Shown here: positions 8,024-17,036 of the stretch, piece after piece
How the letters are laid out: each line of letters starts with the position of its first letter
Position numbering within the stretch: position 1 is the first letter of the stretch
From: Candidatus Zixiibacteriota bacterium
GTDB taxonomy: Bacteria > Zixibacteria > MSB-5A5 > GN15 > FEB-12
DNA length: 64,000 bases
Assembly: GCA_028289585.1 (NCBI GenBank)
Contig: JANQPI010000010.1
Location: forward strand, 496,001-560,000
Direction: 5' to 3'
Notes under the pieces: model-generated
What the model saw: the letters and a program-made list of their open reading frames with translations, nothing else
Told to the model about the DNA's origin: nothing
Databases searched by the model: none
Program-made: the position numbers and the translations under genes

Positions 8024-9883
8024 ATGGCAATCTCACTCAATGACAAATTCGATTCGGCAGAACGCCACCGTGCGGTAGTCGAGCACGGGCAGGGCTTGTT
8101 GGTCGTCGAGGCAGGACCCGGAACAGGAAAAACGTACAGCCTGCTCCGCAAGATAGAAAGCCTGATCGTAATCGGCGTCGACCCGACAGAGATCTATTAC
8201 ATCACTTTCGTGAACAGCATTGTAGATGCGTTCAAAGATGACATTCGCAAGCCAACAGAAGACGGCGGCCTGGGAGCCGACCCCGATGATCTCGGGATTC
8301 ACATTTCGACCCTTCATAGCCTTGCATTCAAGATTGTCAAAGTGTATTCCACTGAACTAGGATTGCCGGAGCACTTAGAAGTTATCGATCTTTCACCTAA
8401 ACCACAGAGTCTTCTATCTCAGGTCTTTGTTGGTGATCTGTTCGCATATGCGAAAGCTCGGAATCTCGTTTCTAACAAGAAGTCATTTGATAAGCTACTG
8501 AAAGCACTGACAGAGTCCTGGAGACTTCATCGCCCTATACCCACCGATTGTGAGTTCCTTGCAGACGCAACCGACACATTGTGTAATACTTATGAGGTGT
8601 GTCCTTGGGACAAGTTGGTCCTCCATGCGATACGGGCGGTTGAAGAGAACGGCTTGCCGACGTGGCTTCAAGGAGCACAGCATTTCCTCATCGACGAATA
8701 TCAAGACTTCAACCCTTCCGAACAGCGCTTGATTGAACTGATTACCGAGCCATCAGATTCTATCATTATTGTTGGTGATCCGGACCAGAGCATCTACAGC
8801 GGTCGTTCCGCCTCACCAGAAGGCATACTAAATCTATTGGAAAGACCCGATGCCTGGACGGTAAGTTTCGTGTATTGCCGTCGCTGTCCGAGGAAGGTCG
8901 TGGAAGCAGCCAACAACCTTCTGAGATTCATGGATGAAGACGGATATCCGCAAAGGGAGTTGCAGGCATTCAAAGATGATGACGGTGACTTCAATATCCA
9001 GTCATTCAAGAGTTGCAAGGCTGAGATTGAAGCTATCGCCGAGGCTTTGCAATCGATGGATGAATCTGAGTACAAGAACGTGATCCTGCTGCTACCAAAG
9101 AGAAATGTCGCTGAATACTATGCCAGGAAACTTAGTGAAGTCGGTGTCACCTGCACAATCAAGTCCGCTGATACCAGCGCGGAATTGCGAGAGGCGATAC
9201 TCAGACTTATAGTGCTACACGATCAGCCATTTATCTGCCGAATCCTGCTGTCACACTTTCCGAACATTGAGAGAAAGTTTCGTGAACAAGTCCTGGTTGA
9301 CCTTGCTGCCAATGGAACGTCGCTTATCGACGCATTGACCCGAGCAGCTGAGGACCACAGGTGGCAGAAGAGGTTAAAGGATACGTTAACAGACTTCAGA
9401 TCAGTGCACAATGCACTCACTTCTGATGATGTACAGTCAATCACGACTGCGCTGGACAGTCTGAAAACAAAGGTAAGCGAGAACTTAGTAATCTGTCTTC
9501 TCAATAGTGACCCGAAAGATTCTGTGCGTAATCGAGTTGAATCGTGCGTCGACGCAACTTCAGATGAAGATGAAGATGAAGATTCGGACGACACCACTAC
9601 CGCAGTGCAAGTGATGACAATGCACGGTTCAAAGGGGTTATCTAAAGAGCTTGTGATCATCCCGGCATTTGATGAGAAGCTATTGCCAGGAGGCAATTCG
9701 GGAGAGCGACTTCAGGAAGTGCACCGCTTAGTCTATGTGGCAGTCACACGGGTCAAGAGCCACTTACTTGTAACTTTTCCGAAAACAAGGGCTAAGGGGG
9801 ATCCTCTGAATTATCCACCGAGACCGCAGCTGTCAAGCTACGCCCAGATTTTGACCGGGCTCTCTGGAACCCCGGGAAAGTGA
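8024..9883 (+). CDS. UvrD/PcrA-like SF1 helicase of the defence operon
   Basis: A 619-residue SF1A DNA helicase. Walker A GPGTGKT is at 31-37, Walker B DEYQD near 224, motif III GDPDQSIYSG near 251, motif V MTMHGSKGLSKE near 530 and motif VI YVAVTRVKSHLLV near 570. It is about 100 residues shorter than housekeeping UvrD. An acidic run (DEDEDEDSDD) precedes motif V. The ATG at 8024 is preferred over the TTG at 8003 because AGGA lies seven bases upstream and it avoids overlap with the previous gene. As the last gene of the operon it probably unwinds or processes DNA for the system; a housekeeping repair role is less likely given the context. Confidence 0.85.
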   Translation: MAISLNDKFDSAERHRAVVEHGQGLLVVEAGPGTGKTYSLLRKIESLIVIGVDPTEIYYITFVNSIVDAFKDDIRKPTEDGGLGADPDDLGIHISTLHSLAFKIVKVYSTELGLPEHLEVIDLSPKPQSLLSQVFVGDLFAYAKARNLVSNKKSFDKLLKALTESWRLHRPIPTDCEFLADATDTLCNTYEVCPWDKLVLHAIRAVEENGLPTWLQGAQHFLIDEYQDFNPSEQRLIELITEPSDSIIIVGDPDQSIYSGRSASPEGILNLLERPDAWTVSFVYCRRCPRKVVEAANNLLRFMDEDGYPQRELQAFKDDDGDFNIQSFKSCKAEIEAIAEALQSMDESEYKNVILLLPKRNVAEYYARKLSEVGVTCTIKSADTSAELREAILRLIVLHDQPFICRILLSHFPNIERKFREQVLVDLAANGTSLIDALTRAAEDHRWQKRLKDTLTDFRSVHNALTSDDVQSITTALDSLKTKVSENLVICLLNSDPKDSVRNRVESCVDATSDEDEDEDSDDTTTAVQVMTMHGSKGLSKELVIIPAFDEKLLPGGNSGERLQEVHRLVYVAVTRVKSHLLVTFPKTRAKGDPLNYPPRPQLSSYAQILTGLSGTPGK

Positions 9884-9984
9884 TATCTCCCACGGGAAGT
9901 TTGCAGACGCGACTTGTTGTAGTCTCCTTCTCACACAACAGGTTCGGCGCTGGCCTCGCCCAACTACTAGAACTGAGCGGGATT

Positions 9985-10001
9985 GTGACCAATTTGTGAC
10001 C
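9985..10001 (+). repeat. GTGACC direct repeat pair, candidate integrase arm site
   Basis: Two GTGACC words are separated by five bases (AATTT). The same arrangement occurs at 43883-43899 (separated by ATTTT). In both places the second GTGACC begins exactly 142 bp before the GGGG of the tRNA T-arm. This fits conserved arm-type sites near attR or the remnant 3' end of related integrase genes. Confidence 0.5.
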
Positions 10002-10135
10002 AAGCGTTATCGAAAGAGACCTAACCTCCTGAAAGTCCACGCATCCTCATTAAATACCTAAACTGCAGGTGTTCAGTGGATTACCAGTATGATTCGCCCT
10101 AAGCTAAGGGGCCGCTGCGTCATGGCTGAGTGAAT

Positions 10136-10164
10136 CCGGGGTTCGAGTCCCTGCACCGCTACCA
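10136..10164 (+). repeat. tRNA 3'-end fragment, candidate attR of the left island
   Basis: The sequence gives a T-stem/loop (CGGGG TTCGAGT CCCTG) followed by CACCGCT, A and CCA. No D-arm, anticodon arm or pairing 5' acceptor strand can be folded upstream, so this is not a complete tRNA gene. It shares the T-arm with tRNA-Gln at 39049 but has a different acceptor end, so another tRNA, outside the window, would be the target. Confidence 0.55.
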
Positions 10165-10455
10165 TTTTTCATTCAACCTAATGACTGCCCCAATTCAGCT
10201 GCTGCAAGCGATTAATTAAACTCAATCGCCACACTCATTTGATAGGTCTGTCGAGTCTTACCCGACCCTAGTCAGCTACATAGAAACGGTTTCCGATAGT
10301 TACTGGGAAAGACCACGGCAATCGGCAAACAGATCAGTTAATTAATTCTTAACAAACGCGCTAAGTGCTGAGTGGCGTTGCATGACGCTGAAAAAGGACA
10401 CGTTCCTCCGCATCGGAATTTAACCGCCCAATGCCAAACCATCTGGAGGTACGAA

Positions 10456-13047
10456 TTGAGACGTATTTTCATGTATTGTGGGATGCAGATGCTACTCGTG
10501 TTTGTGATCGCTTATTCATCACCCGCTAGCCAGTTTGCCAACTTCGATGCGATCGAAACTGGCAACCCTACTCCGAGGGTAACTTTACCTAGCCGGGTGC
10601 CTCAGTATTGGCGATCTGCTACAAGTCCCACGCCAGTATTCTCTGCCAGCAAGAATCATGTCGTTCGGATTTTACCGAACGTGTCTTTGGTCTTTGATGA
10701 TTTAGAAGTCAGTTTGGAAGTCATTGATCTAAACTCGGACGGCTATGATGACCTAGTATCGAGTATAGACATTGTCAACGCCATAGACATGATGATCAAC
10801 GATGGACTCGGAAATCTGGGTAACCCTACATCGTTCTCTATCGATGGTAGTGCGGTATCGCTTTCTTCGGGCTTCCTTAACGCTGATGGTAACTTAGATG
10901 TAGTCACGGCGAACGGTGACTCGGGGACAGTGTCAGTTCTCCTTGGCGATGGTATCGGTGGGTTTTCGTCTGTCTCGACGTTCTCGGCTCAAATCAGTGG
11001 AAGCACGGTCATTCGTAAGCCACGAGGATGTGCTGTTGGGGACGTTAACAACGATGGATGGGCTGACGTTGTTGCGAGTGATGGAGAAGACGCCATTCTT
11101 GTGTTCCTGGGAAACGGCACCGGCAACCTCGGAAGTCCGACCGAATTTAGCGTTGGAGCCGGTGGCATAAAGACTACCGCAGTCGCCATCGGTCAGTTCA
11201 ACTTTGATTCGAACCTCGATGTATGCGTGACCGCTGCAGCTGTAGACAGCGTGTTCGTGGTACTCGGCATCGGCAATGGCACTTTTGGAGCTAGTACAGG
11301 TCACTTCACTGTGAACAATCCTACTTCACTTCAAGTCTCAGATCTCAACGGAGATGGCGTCTCCGATGTCTTAGTGAGTAGCTCGTATGACGAAGGATCA
11401 TCAGGTACCACTCAGTATCTTCAGGGCCAGGGCAATGGCACCTTGTTCCCTAGGTCTGGGAGTGGTCCTAGTAGTTCCGCTACGTTTGTTGACGTGAACG
11501 ATGATGGGAATCTCGACGCTCTGACCAACAGCACCGGACAGTACGCTTTGAGTACGATTCCAGGAACGGGATCATCATTAGATGTTTCAAGCCGAGCCTC
11601 CACTCGATCTTCGTTGCCGCAAAAGAGAGTGGGCGCGGGATTGTTCAATGCTGATAGTAGAGAAGATATATTCGCACTGGGTTTCGACGCGGATGTGAAT
11701 GAAGTAGCTCTTGTTGTCTCGATCTACGAGAATCAGTCAGAGGATTCATTGCTGTCGTTTTTCTGGGGTACCAGCATGATCGGAGGAATTTTGAACAGTG
11801 AGCCTCTTAGTGACGATCTTGATGGAGACGGTAACGAAGACGTGATTCTGGTAGCTAGTTCAACTAGTGGTAGTGGCGCCGATATCGTTGTTGTCAGCGG
11901 CTTGGGCGACGGCACATTCAGTACGCCTACACGATACGTGATTGGCGAGATAGTCGGAGACGTTAGGCTAGATGATTTAAATTCTGACGGATTGACTGAC
12001 TTCGTAGTTGTGACGTTGAGTGATTTTCAGGTCTGGACACAGGATACGCTTGGGTCGTTTGCCGAAGTTTTTTCACTGCCTCTTCCCGCCACGTCGACTC
12101 CACCAAGCTTGCTCGTTGAGGACATCGGTGGTAGCCCCGATACGGATATCATCGTGTGGCTTGGAGCGCCCTCGTTTGATGTCCTGACCTTCTTCGGTAT
12201 AGGAAATGCGCTGTTCGTTCCGTCGGGTACCGTACCTCTTTCATGGCCAAATAGTTACCCGCATGCGATTGATCTGGACGGTGATGGTGACAGCGACCTG
12301 ATCTGTAGTCAGTTTTCTGCGGGTCTGGATTCTACAAATGTCCTTATTCTCGAAAATGATGGAACGGGTTCATTTTCACTTTCAGGTTCACCTCTTCCTA
12401 TCATGGCTCGAGGTTATGTTAGCGTTGATCTCGATATGGACACCTTACCAGATCTAGCGATATGCGATGAATTGGGGAATAGGGTTCTTCTTTATCGGGG
12501 GATTGGTACCGCGTCTTTCTCATTCGAGGATCAAGTAGGTATTCACTACTCTTCACAAGGCCTTATGTACTGCGACGTAACTGAGGACGGATATGAAGAC
12601 CTGATAGTTGGTGCAATTAGCGGGTCCACGGTTTCCATCCTTCCAGGTCAGGCGGGAGGAGGCTTCGATTTGGATGGGGTTGTTGGATACGGAGCCGGTA
12701 CTTCCGGTATTGGCAATAATTATCTCTCCTTCGCACTTGCAGACGTCAATAACGACGGCACTCTAGATCTGGTAGGACCAGGTGGTCCGGGTCTCGTTGC
12801 TGTATCCTTGAATCGAGTCCCGAATGGCAGTTGCTGTGCGGGGGTGACGGGAGACGTGAACTGTGATGGCAGCGTCGGTCTGCCCGACCTGTCGACACTG
12901 ATCGATCATCTCTTCATCACGTTTACTGAACTCTGCTGCAGCGATGAGGCGGATGTGAATGCTGACGGATCAGTTGGCTTGCCGGACCTCTCAACGCTCA
13001 TCGACCATCTCTTTGTTACCTTTACACTATTGCCCAGTTGTCTGTGA
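10456..13047 (+). CDS. secreted FG-GAP/VCBS repeat protein with dockerin type I tail
   Basis: An 863-residue exported protein. The TTG at 10456 is chosen because TGGAGGT lies five bases upstream and it is followed by an Arg-Arg then hydrophobic signal peptide (about residues 10-25); the in-frame GTG at 10372 lacks such support. The body is built of FG-GAP/VCBS repeats with Ca-binding loops such as DLNSDGYDDL, DVNNDGWADV and DLDGDGDSDL, predicting a beta-propeller. The end carries two dockerin-like repeats (DVNCDGSVGLPDLSTLIDHL and DVNADGSVGLPDLSTLIDHL) spaced by a CC pair. Such proteins are exported and often involved in surface attachment or complex assembly. The specific ligand is unknown. 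Confidence 0.85.
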   Translation: MRRIFMYCGMQMLLVFVIAYSSPASQFANFDAIETGNPTPRVTLPSRVPQYWRSATSPTPVFSASKNHVVRILPNVSLVFDDLEVSLEVIDLNSDGYDDLVSSIDIVNAIDMMINDGLGNLGNPTSFSIDGSAVSLSSGFLNADGNLDVVTANGDSGTVSVLLGDGIGGFSSVSTFSAQISGSTVIRKPRGCAVGDVNNDGWADVVASDGEDAILVFLGNGTGNLGSPTEFSVGAGGIKTTAVAIGQFNFDSNLDVCVTAAAVDSVFVVLGIGNGTFGASTGHFTVNNPTSLQVSDLNGDGVSDVLVSSSYDEGSSGTTQYLQGQGNGTLFPRSGSGPSSSATFVDVNDDGNLDALTNSTGQYALSTIPGTGSSLDVSSRASTRSSLPQKRVGAGLFNADSREDIFALGFDADVNEVALVVSIYENQSEDSLLSFFWGTSMIGGILNSEPLSDDLDGDGNEDVILVASSTSGSGADIVVVSGLGDGTFSTPTRYVIGEIVGDVRLDDLNSDGLTDFVVVTLSDFQVWTQDTLGSFAEVFSLPLPATSTPPSLLVEDIGGSPDTDIIVWLGAPSFDVLTFFGIGNALFVPSGTVPLSWPNSYPHAIDLDGDGDSDLICSQFSAGLDSTNVLILENDGTGSFSLSGSPLPIMARGYVSVDLDMDTLPDLAICDELGNRVLLYRGIGTASFSFEDQVGIHYSSQGLMYCDVTEDGYEDLIVGAISGSTVSILPGQAGGGFDLDGVVGYGAGTSGIGNNYLSFALADVNNDGTLDLVGPGGPGLVAVSLNRVPNGSCCAGVTGDVNCDGSVGLPDLSTLIDHLFITFTELCCSDEADVNADGSVGLPDLSTLIDHLFVTFTLLPSCL

Positions 13048-13076
13048 GGTAAGAAGCAATACGCGTTAACACACGA

Positions 13077-13104
13077 AATCGGGGTGCCAATCGGCACCCC
13101 GATT
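13077..13104 (+). terminator. strong hairpin after the FG-GAP gene
   Basis: A perfect 12-bp stem (AATCGGGGTGCC/GGCACCCCGATT) with an AATC loop lies between the convergent FG-GAP gene and the kinase gene. It has only a short T/A flank on either side, so it could act for both strands. Confidence 0.6.
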
Positions 13105-13188
13105 CTTCGATAGGCGGTGTTGATCAGTCCCGCTTACGCTGCTGTGGCATCCGTGTCGGTGACAACATTCACTCGTCTAGGGGGCAGA

Positions 13189-15618
13189 TCAGGCGGCAGA
13201 ATCGCCAGCGAGCAGTTGTGGGAGACTGGTGAAATGTGGGTCGAGCGCCTTCTCCTGGTCGGTCGGACCGTGAGGAAGCGTAACGGCCTGATCGAGGAGT
13301 GAGCGGGCTTTGTCGAAATCGCGTAACCAGATATACGCCCGCGCAACGACTGCCAGCGCATCTCCCAAGAGTTCGACGGCTTCAAGTTTGGCGAGTTCGG
13401 TGCGAGCGGCTTCCGCCCGGCCCGCAGCCGCGAGGACCATCGCCTGGTTAGCCAGAACTTCGGGAATAGAGGGGTCAGCAAGTGCTCCCAGGTTATCGAC
13501 GGCTGTCTGGAAAGATTGTTCGGCGATCTCTCGCTTACCGGCAAAGAGGGCGACAAGTCCGAGGAAATAGTGAGCGACAAAGGGGAAGAAGTCGTCTTCC
13601 AGGGAGCGACTGAACGACCGCTTGGCATCATCGAGATTGCCGGTCGCAAGGTGTAGGTAACCAGCATCCAGCCAGCAGTTCGGATCACCTTCATATTTAC
13701 CGGCTAGCGCGTAACTTTTCAGGGCAAGCTCGGCGACGCCTAGTTTCTGATAGACGGTCCCCAGGTAATAGTGCGCGCGACCGGAATCTGGCACCAGTTC
13801 CAGTGTGCGTTCAATCGTTGCCATCGCCGATGGAAACTTGCGCTCGGCAATGTAGCTGACCGCAAGGGCCAGCATCGATTCGACATCGGTCGGTGCCAAT
13901 TCCAGTGCCCGTTGGGCATGACCGATCGCGGCGTCCATGTCTCCCTGGAAGTGTTTTAACCAGGCGAGGGATCGATAGCCCGCGGCGTAGGTTGGGTCGA
14001 TCGCGATGGCCTGTTGAAACTGCTCTTCGGCACCAGTAAGGTCACCATCAAACATTGCGCACCGCCCCTTCGAGCGGTACGCGGCAGCCAATCTCGGATT
14101 GAGCTGTAGTGCGAGATCGGCTTTGTTACGCGCCGCAGCGATTCGATCGGGCGTGCGATCGTAATGCGACATGTACAGAGTGGCGTAAAGGTCGGCAAGA
14201 CCAGACAGCGCCAACGCGTAGTCCGGCTCTACCGACAACGCCTTTTCAAACAACCGTTCCGCTTTCTCGAGATCCTCGGGGCGGTTCGTTTGGTAATAGC
14301 TCAGCCCCTGGAGGTAGTAGTCGTACGCGGTAATGTCCGGCTTCCGATCCTCCGATGCGGGTTTCAGTTGCACCCCGATCTCTTCGGCAAGGACATTCGA
14401 TGCTTCCGAAGCAACTGCATTGAGAAGCCCAAAGATGTCATCTTCACGAGCGTCCCGTCGGATGGTCAGCAGCAATCGTTCCCCTTTATCAGCATAAACG
14501 AACATCCGTACTGCCAGGCGGTCGCTGAGCCGTGAAAGTGATCCGTGGAGTACGTAGTCGGTACGATAGCGCGAAAATGCCTCTCGGATATCGCGAGGAT
14601 GATCGGCTGCCGATTGTGCGGAAACCGCCATCCCGGTTAGCTGTGAGATCTCCGCGATAAGATCGTCGGTTACACCCTCACAGTAGTAGTCCCAGTTCGA
14701 ATCGCCCGAGAGATTGCGAAGATCAACAACGGTAGCTGTAGGCAGGCGACGTTTAACCTCCGGCGTTGCGACCGCCGGCTCCGCAGTCACACTGCGAGGC
14801 ATGAGGGCTTCGATCAGCTCGGTCATCGAGCCAAACCGTGATTCGGGGGCTTTCGACAACCCGCGGAGAATTGGATCATCGAGCCATTCCGGGAGCTCGC
14901 GATTGACATGAGTTGGCGGGACCGGTTGTTCGTGGAGAATCGAATACATCACCGATGCCGGGTAATCACCGGCAAACGGCCGCATCCCGGTCAGCAGTTC
15001 ATAAGCGATGACACTAAAGGCAAATTGATCGGAAAGCGGCGATGCACCCGTACCATCGAGTTGCTCCGGGGCGAGGTAAAAGAGGGTCCCCTCGATACGG
15101 CCCTGCATGCCCAGGGAGTCGGGCTGGGCAAATTTGGCGAGCCCAAAATCAAGAATGCGTGGCGACCCGGACGGATTGACGAGAATGTTTTCCGGCTTGA
15201 GATCGCCGTGGACAGCATCAGCGGCGTGAGCAGCCGCGATACCGGCCGCGGCTTCACGCAGCAAACGTAGCTGATCGTCCAATGCGTGTTCGTAGCCGAA
15301 GTCGACAATCGGTTGGCCATCGATAAACTCCATGGCGATAACCGATTGCCCGTTGTGTTCCAGTAGATCCCAGATCCGAATGACGTAGGGGGAATCAATA
15401 CGGGCTGCGTGACGGGCTTCATCGGCCAGCATCGTGCGGAACTCAGCGTTGGTGGCGCGATCCTTCTTGAGCAGTTTGAGGGCAACAATGCGGTCGAGGC
15501 GGGGATCGTGGGCGCGATAGACCTCACCCATCGCCCCTTCACCGACGAGTTCTTCGACTCGGTAGGGTCCGACCTCGGTGCCAGATTGCCATGTTGCTCT
15601 GAGTTTGTCGGCACTCAT
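13189..15618 (-). CDS. Ser/Thr protein kinase with TolB-like and TPR domains
   Basis: An 809-residue Hanks-type kinase. The glycine loop is GEGAMGEVY (27-35), the ATP lysine is K48, the catalytic loop is HGDLKPEN (H137, D139) and DFG is at 157-159. It is a non-RD kinase because Gly replaces Arg before the catalytic Asp. After the kinase domain comes a segment resembling the TolB-like/FlgO-like domain found in kinase-TPR and adenylate-cyclase-TPR proteins (VVDLRNLSGDSNWDYYCEGV), then about eight TPR units to the end. No membrane helix is visible, so it is predicted cytoplasmic. It is divergent from a GAF-PP2C phosphatase gene, which may counteract or relay its signal. Confidence 0.85.
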   Translation of the reverse strand: MSADKLRATWQSGTEVGPYRVEELVGEGAMGEVYRAHDPRLDRIVALKLLKKDRATNAEFRTMLADEARHAARIDSPYVIRIWDLLEHNGQSVIAMEFIDGQPIVDFGYEHALDDQLRLLREAAAGIAAAHAADAVHGDLKPENILVNPSGSPRILDFGLAKFAQPDSLGMQGRIEGTLFYLAPEQLDGTGASPLSDQFAFSVIAYELLTGMRPFAGDYPASVMYSILHEQPVPPTHVNRELPEWLDDPILRGLSKAPESRFGSMTELIEALMPRSVTAEPAVATPEVKRRLPTATVVDLRNLSGDSNWDYYCEGVTDDLIAEISQLTGMAVSAQSAADHPRDIREAFSRYRTDYVLHGSLSRLSDRLAVRMFVYADKGERLLLTIRRDAREDDIFGLLNAVASEASNVLAEEIGVQLKPASEDRKPDITAYDYYLQGLSYYQTNRPEDLEKAERLFEKALSVEPDYALALSGLADLYATLYMSHYDRTPDRIAAARNKADLALQLNPRLAAAYRSKGRCAMFDGDLTGAEEQFQQAIAIDPTYAAGYRSLAWLKHFQGDMDAAIGHAQRALELAPTDVESMLALAVSYIAERKFPSAMATIERTLELVPDSGRAHYYLGTVYQKLGVAELALKSYALAGKYEGDPNCWLDAGYLHLATGNLDDAKRSFSRSLEDDFFPFVAHYFLGLVALFAGKREIAEQSFQTAVDNLGALADPSIPEVLANQAMVLAAAGRAEAARTELAKLEAVELLGDALAVVARAYIWLRDFDKARSLLDQAVTLPHGPTDQEKALDPHFTSLPQLLAGDSAA

Positions 15619-15642
15619 TTGTGAACTGCTCGCTTGATTCCC

Positions 15643-15658
15643 CGTCCCGGTCGGGACG
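15643..15658. promoter_or_regulatory. palindrome between divergent kinase and phosphatase genes
   Basis: A perfect inverted repeat, CGTCCCG-GT-CGGGACG, sits in the 102-bp space between the divergent starts at 15618 and 15721. It could be an operator or a transcript hairpin; the position suggests shared control. Confidence 0.35.
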
Positions 15659-15680
15659 ACTTATTCCCATCGGAAGGTGC

Positions 15681-15709
15681 TGGACGCGCCGCTTCAACCA
15701 ATCTACAAT
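15681..15709 (+). promoter_or_regulatory. predicted promoter of the GAF-PP2C gene
   Basis: TGGACG, 17 bases, TACAAT. The -10 box ends 11 bases before the ATG at 15721, giving a 5' leader of only a few bases with no Shine-Dalgarno sequence. Confidence 0.4.
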
Positions 15710-15720
15710 ATAGACCAGCC

Positions 15721-17022
15721 ATGTCGACCAAGCCAGATCGTTCCCAGTTCGAACTTGACCGGCTGCGCCGTTCTGTCTCGGAGCTTTCGGCCCTCAACGA
15801 GATCGCCGCTGCCGTTACCGCTCAGCAATCCCTGGAAGCGGTTGCAAAAGTTGTCGTTGACCACGCCGTGCGACGATTAAATGCCGAGGAGGGAGCGGTC
15901 TTTCTCTCCGATACAGGTGAGCAGAGCGATATGGTTCACACACTCGTTCGAGATATCGGCAGCGGTCAACAGCTGCGTCAGTTTCGTCTCCATACATCAC
16001 TCGTTGGGTGGATGGAAAAGAACAAGACGATCCTCTCGTTAGACACCGAGACTGCCCGCGAAAGATTTCCCGGCCTAAACTTAGAACAGCTCGGGATTCG
16101 ATCACTGGTTGCAGCGCCCCTGATCGGTCGGAAGAAACTCGTCGGTGTCATCGCCGCCTTCAACAAACAACGGGCCGATTCGTTTACCAACGATGATCGT
16201 CGTTTCATCGGTATTATCGGTGCCCAGATGGCACCGGTTATCGAGAATGCTGCCTTGCGCGAACAGGAGCGGCAGTACGAGCTGGTTGAGGCCGAAATGC
16301 AGCAGGCCCGGCAGATTCAGGATCAGTACTTAGTCCCACCCGATGTCAATCGCAGCGACTGTACTGTCGCCGCGGTTAGCTACCCGGCTCGATCTGTGGG
16401 GGGAGACCTGTACCTGGCGACGGAATTGCCTGACAATTCGGTGTTGCTTGTTGTCGGTGATGTCTCCGGCAAAGGGGTTCCCGCAGCGCTGCTGGGAGCG
16501 CAGATGGTGGCGACCCTTCGTACGGTCCTGGCAACCTCAAGCGGCGAACTTGATCTTGGACGTCTTGTTTCCGTGGTCAACGACCAGTTGATCATGGCGA
16601 CACGGCCGGAGCAGTTTGTTACGGCAGCTTTCGCCCACTACCAGCCCGAAACGAATACGGTTGATGTCATCAATGCCGGACATCCAGTTCCTCACATCGT
16701 GGGTGTGGCGGGTGAACACCGACAGGTCGAGCCGACCTGTCTGCTCCTGGGCGTAATGCCGCTGGCCGGTCTCACACCTGAGCGACAGCCGCTCAACCCG
16801 GGAGATACGATCGTTCTTTACTCTGACGGCGTAACTGAGGCGGAGAACAATCGCGGAGAGATGTTCGATGAGACAATGCTGGCTACCTCTGTCCGTGCCC
16901 ACGCTCCGACCGTTTCTGAAGCGGCCGATTTTGCCCGGGTGCTTGAAGAAGAGTTGCGGACGTTTATGGGGGATGAGCCGGCCGCCGATGACATCACGAT
17001 TGCGACGTTGCGGCGTCAATAG
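15721..17022 (+). CDS. GAF-PP2C (RsbU/SpoIIE-type) phosphatase
   Basis: A 433-residue signalling protein. Residues about 25-190 form a GAF sensor domain, followed by a short coiled linker and a SpoIIE/RsbU-type PP2C phosphatase domain (about 215-430) with GGDLYLA, GDVSGKGVPAALL, NAGHP, YSDGVTEA and DDIT metal-site motifs. The start at 15721 (MSTKPDRS) is preferred to the upstream in-frame ATG at 15634 because the added residues look non-coding. RsbU-type phosphatases usually dephosphorylate anti-anti-sigma factors, but no such partner is adjacent. It is divergent from a Ser/Thr kinase gene. Confidence 0.85.
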   Translation: MSTKPDRSQFELDRLRRSVSELSALNEIAAAVTAQQSLEAVAKVVVDHAVRRLNAEEGAVFLSDTGEQSDMVHTLVRDIGSGQQLRQFRLHTSLVGWMEKNKTILSLDTETARERFPGLNLEQLGIRSLVAAPLIGRKKLVGVIAAFNKQRADSFTNDDRRFIGIIGAQMAPVIENAALREQERQYELVEAEMQQARQIQDQYLVPPDVNRSDCTVAAVSYPARSVGGDLYLATELPDNSVLLVVGDVSGKGVPAALLGAQMVATLRTVLATSSGELDLGRLVSVVNDQLIMATRPEQFVTAAFAHYQPETNTVDVINAGHPVPHIVGVAGEHRQVEPTCLLLGVMPLAGLTPERQPLNPGDTIVLYSDGVTEAENNRGEMFDETMLATSVRAHAPTVSEAADFARVLEEELRTFMGDEPAADDITIATLRRQ

Positions 17023-17036
17023 GAGTTCAATTCGGT

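Larger units (their letters stand above)
1..10164. mobile_element. right-hand part of a tRNA-targeted defence island
   Basis: This stretch holds transposase debris and a restriction/defence-type operon, and it ends at 10136-10164 in a 3' tRNA fragment (T-arm plus an ACCA end) that has no matching 5' half beside it. Such a fragment is the usual right attachment scar of a tRNA-integrating element. A GTGACC repeat pair at 9985-10001 sits 142 bp before the T-arm, the same spacing as in the better-defined island at 39-44 kb. The left end and an integrase are not in the window, so the boundaries are inferred. Confidence 0.5.
9884..10455. other. gene-free island end and upstream region of the FG-GAP gene
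   Basis: No coding frame of note is visible. The stretch contains the GTGACC repeat pair (9985-10001), the tRNA 3' fragment (10136-10164) and an AT-rich segment with repeated TTAATTAA-type words (about 10210 and 10337) that probably includes the promoter of the downstream secreted protein. No clear -35/-10 pair could be chosen. Confidence 0.5.

Noticed and set aside
1169-9883. Assignment of the operon to DISARM, BREX or type I restriction
   Set aside because: PLD, SNF2 and methyltransferase parts are suggestive, but DrmA/DrmB, the BREX core proteins and HsdS/HsdR are all missing, so no named system is claimed.
10080-10164. Complete tRNA gene
   Set aside because: Only the T-arm and 3' acceptor strand fold; there is no matching 5' acceptor strand, D-arm or anticodon arm.
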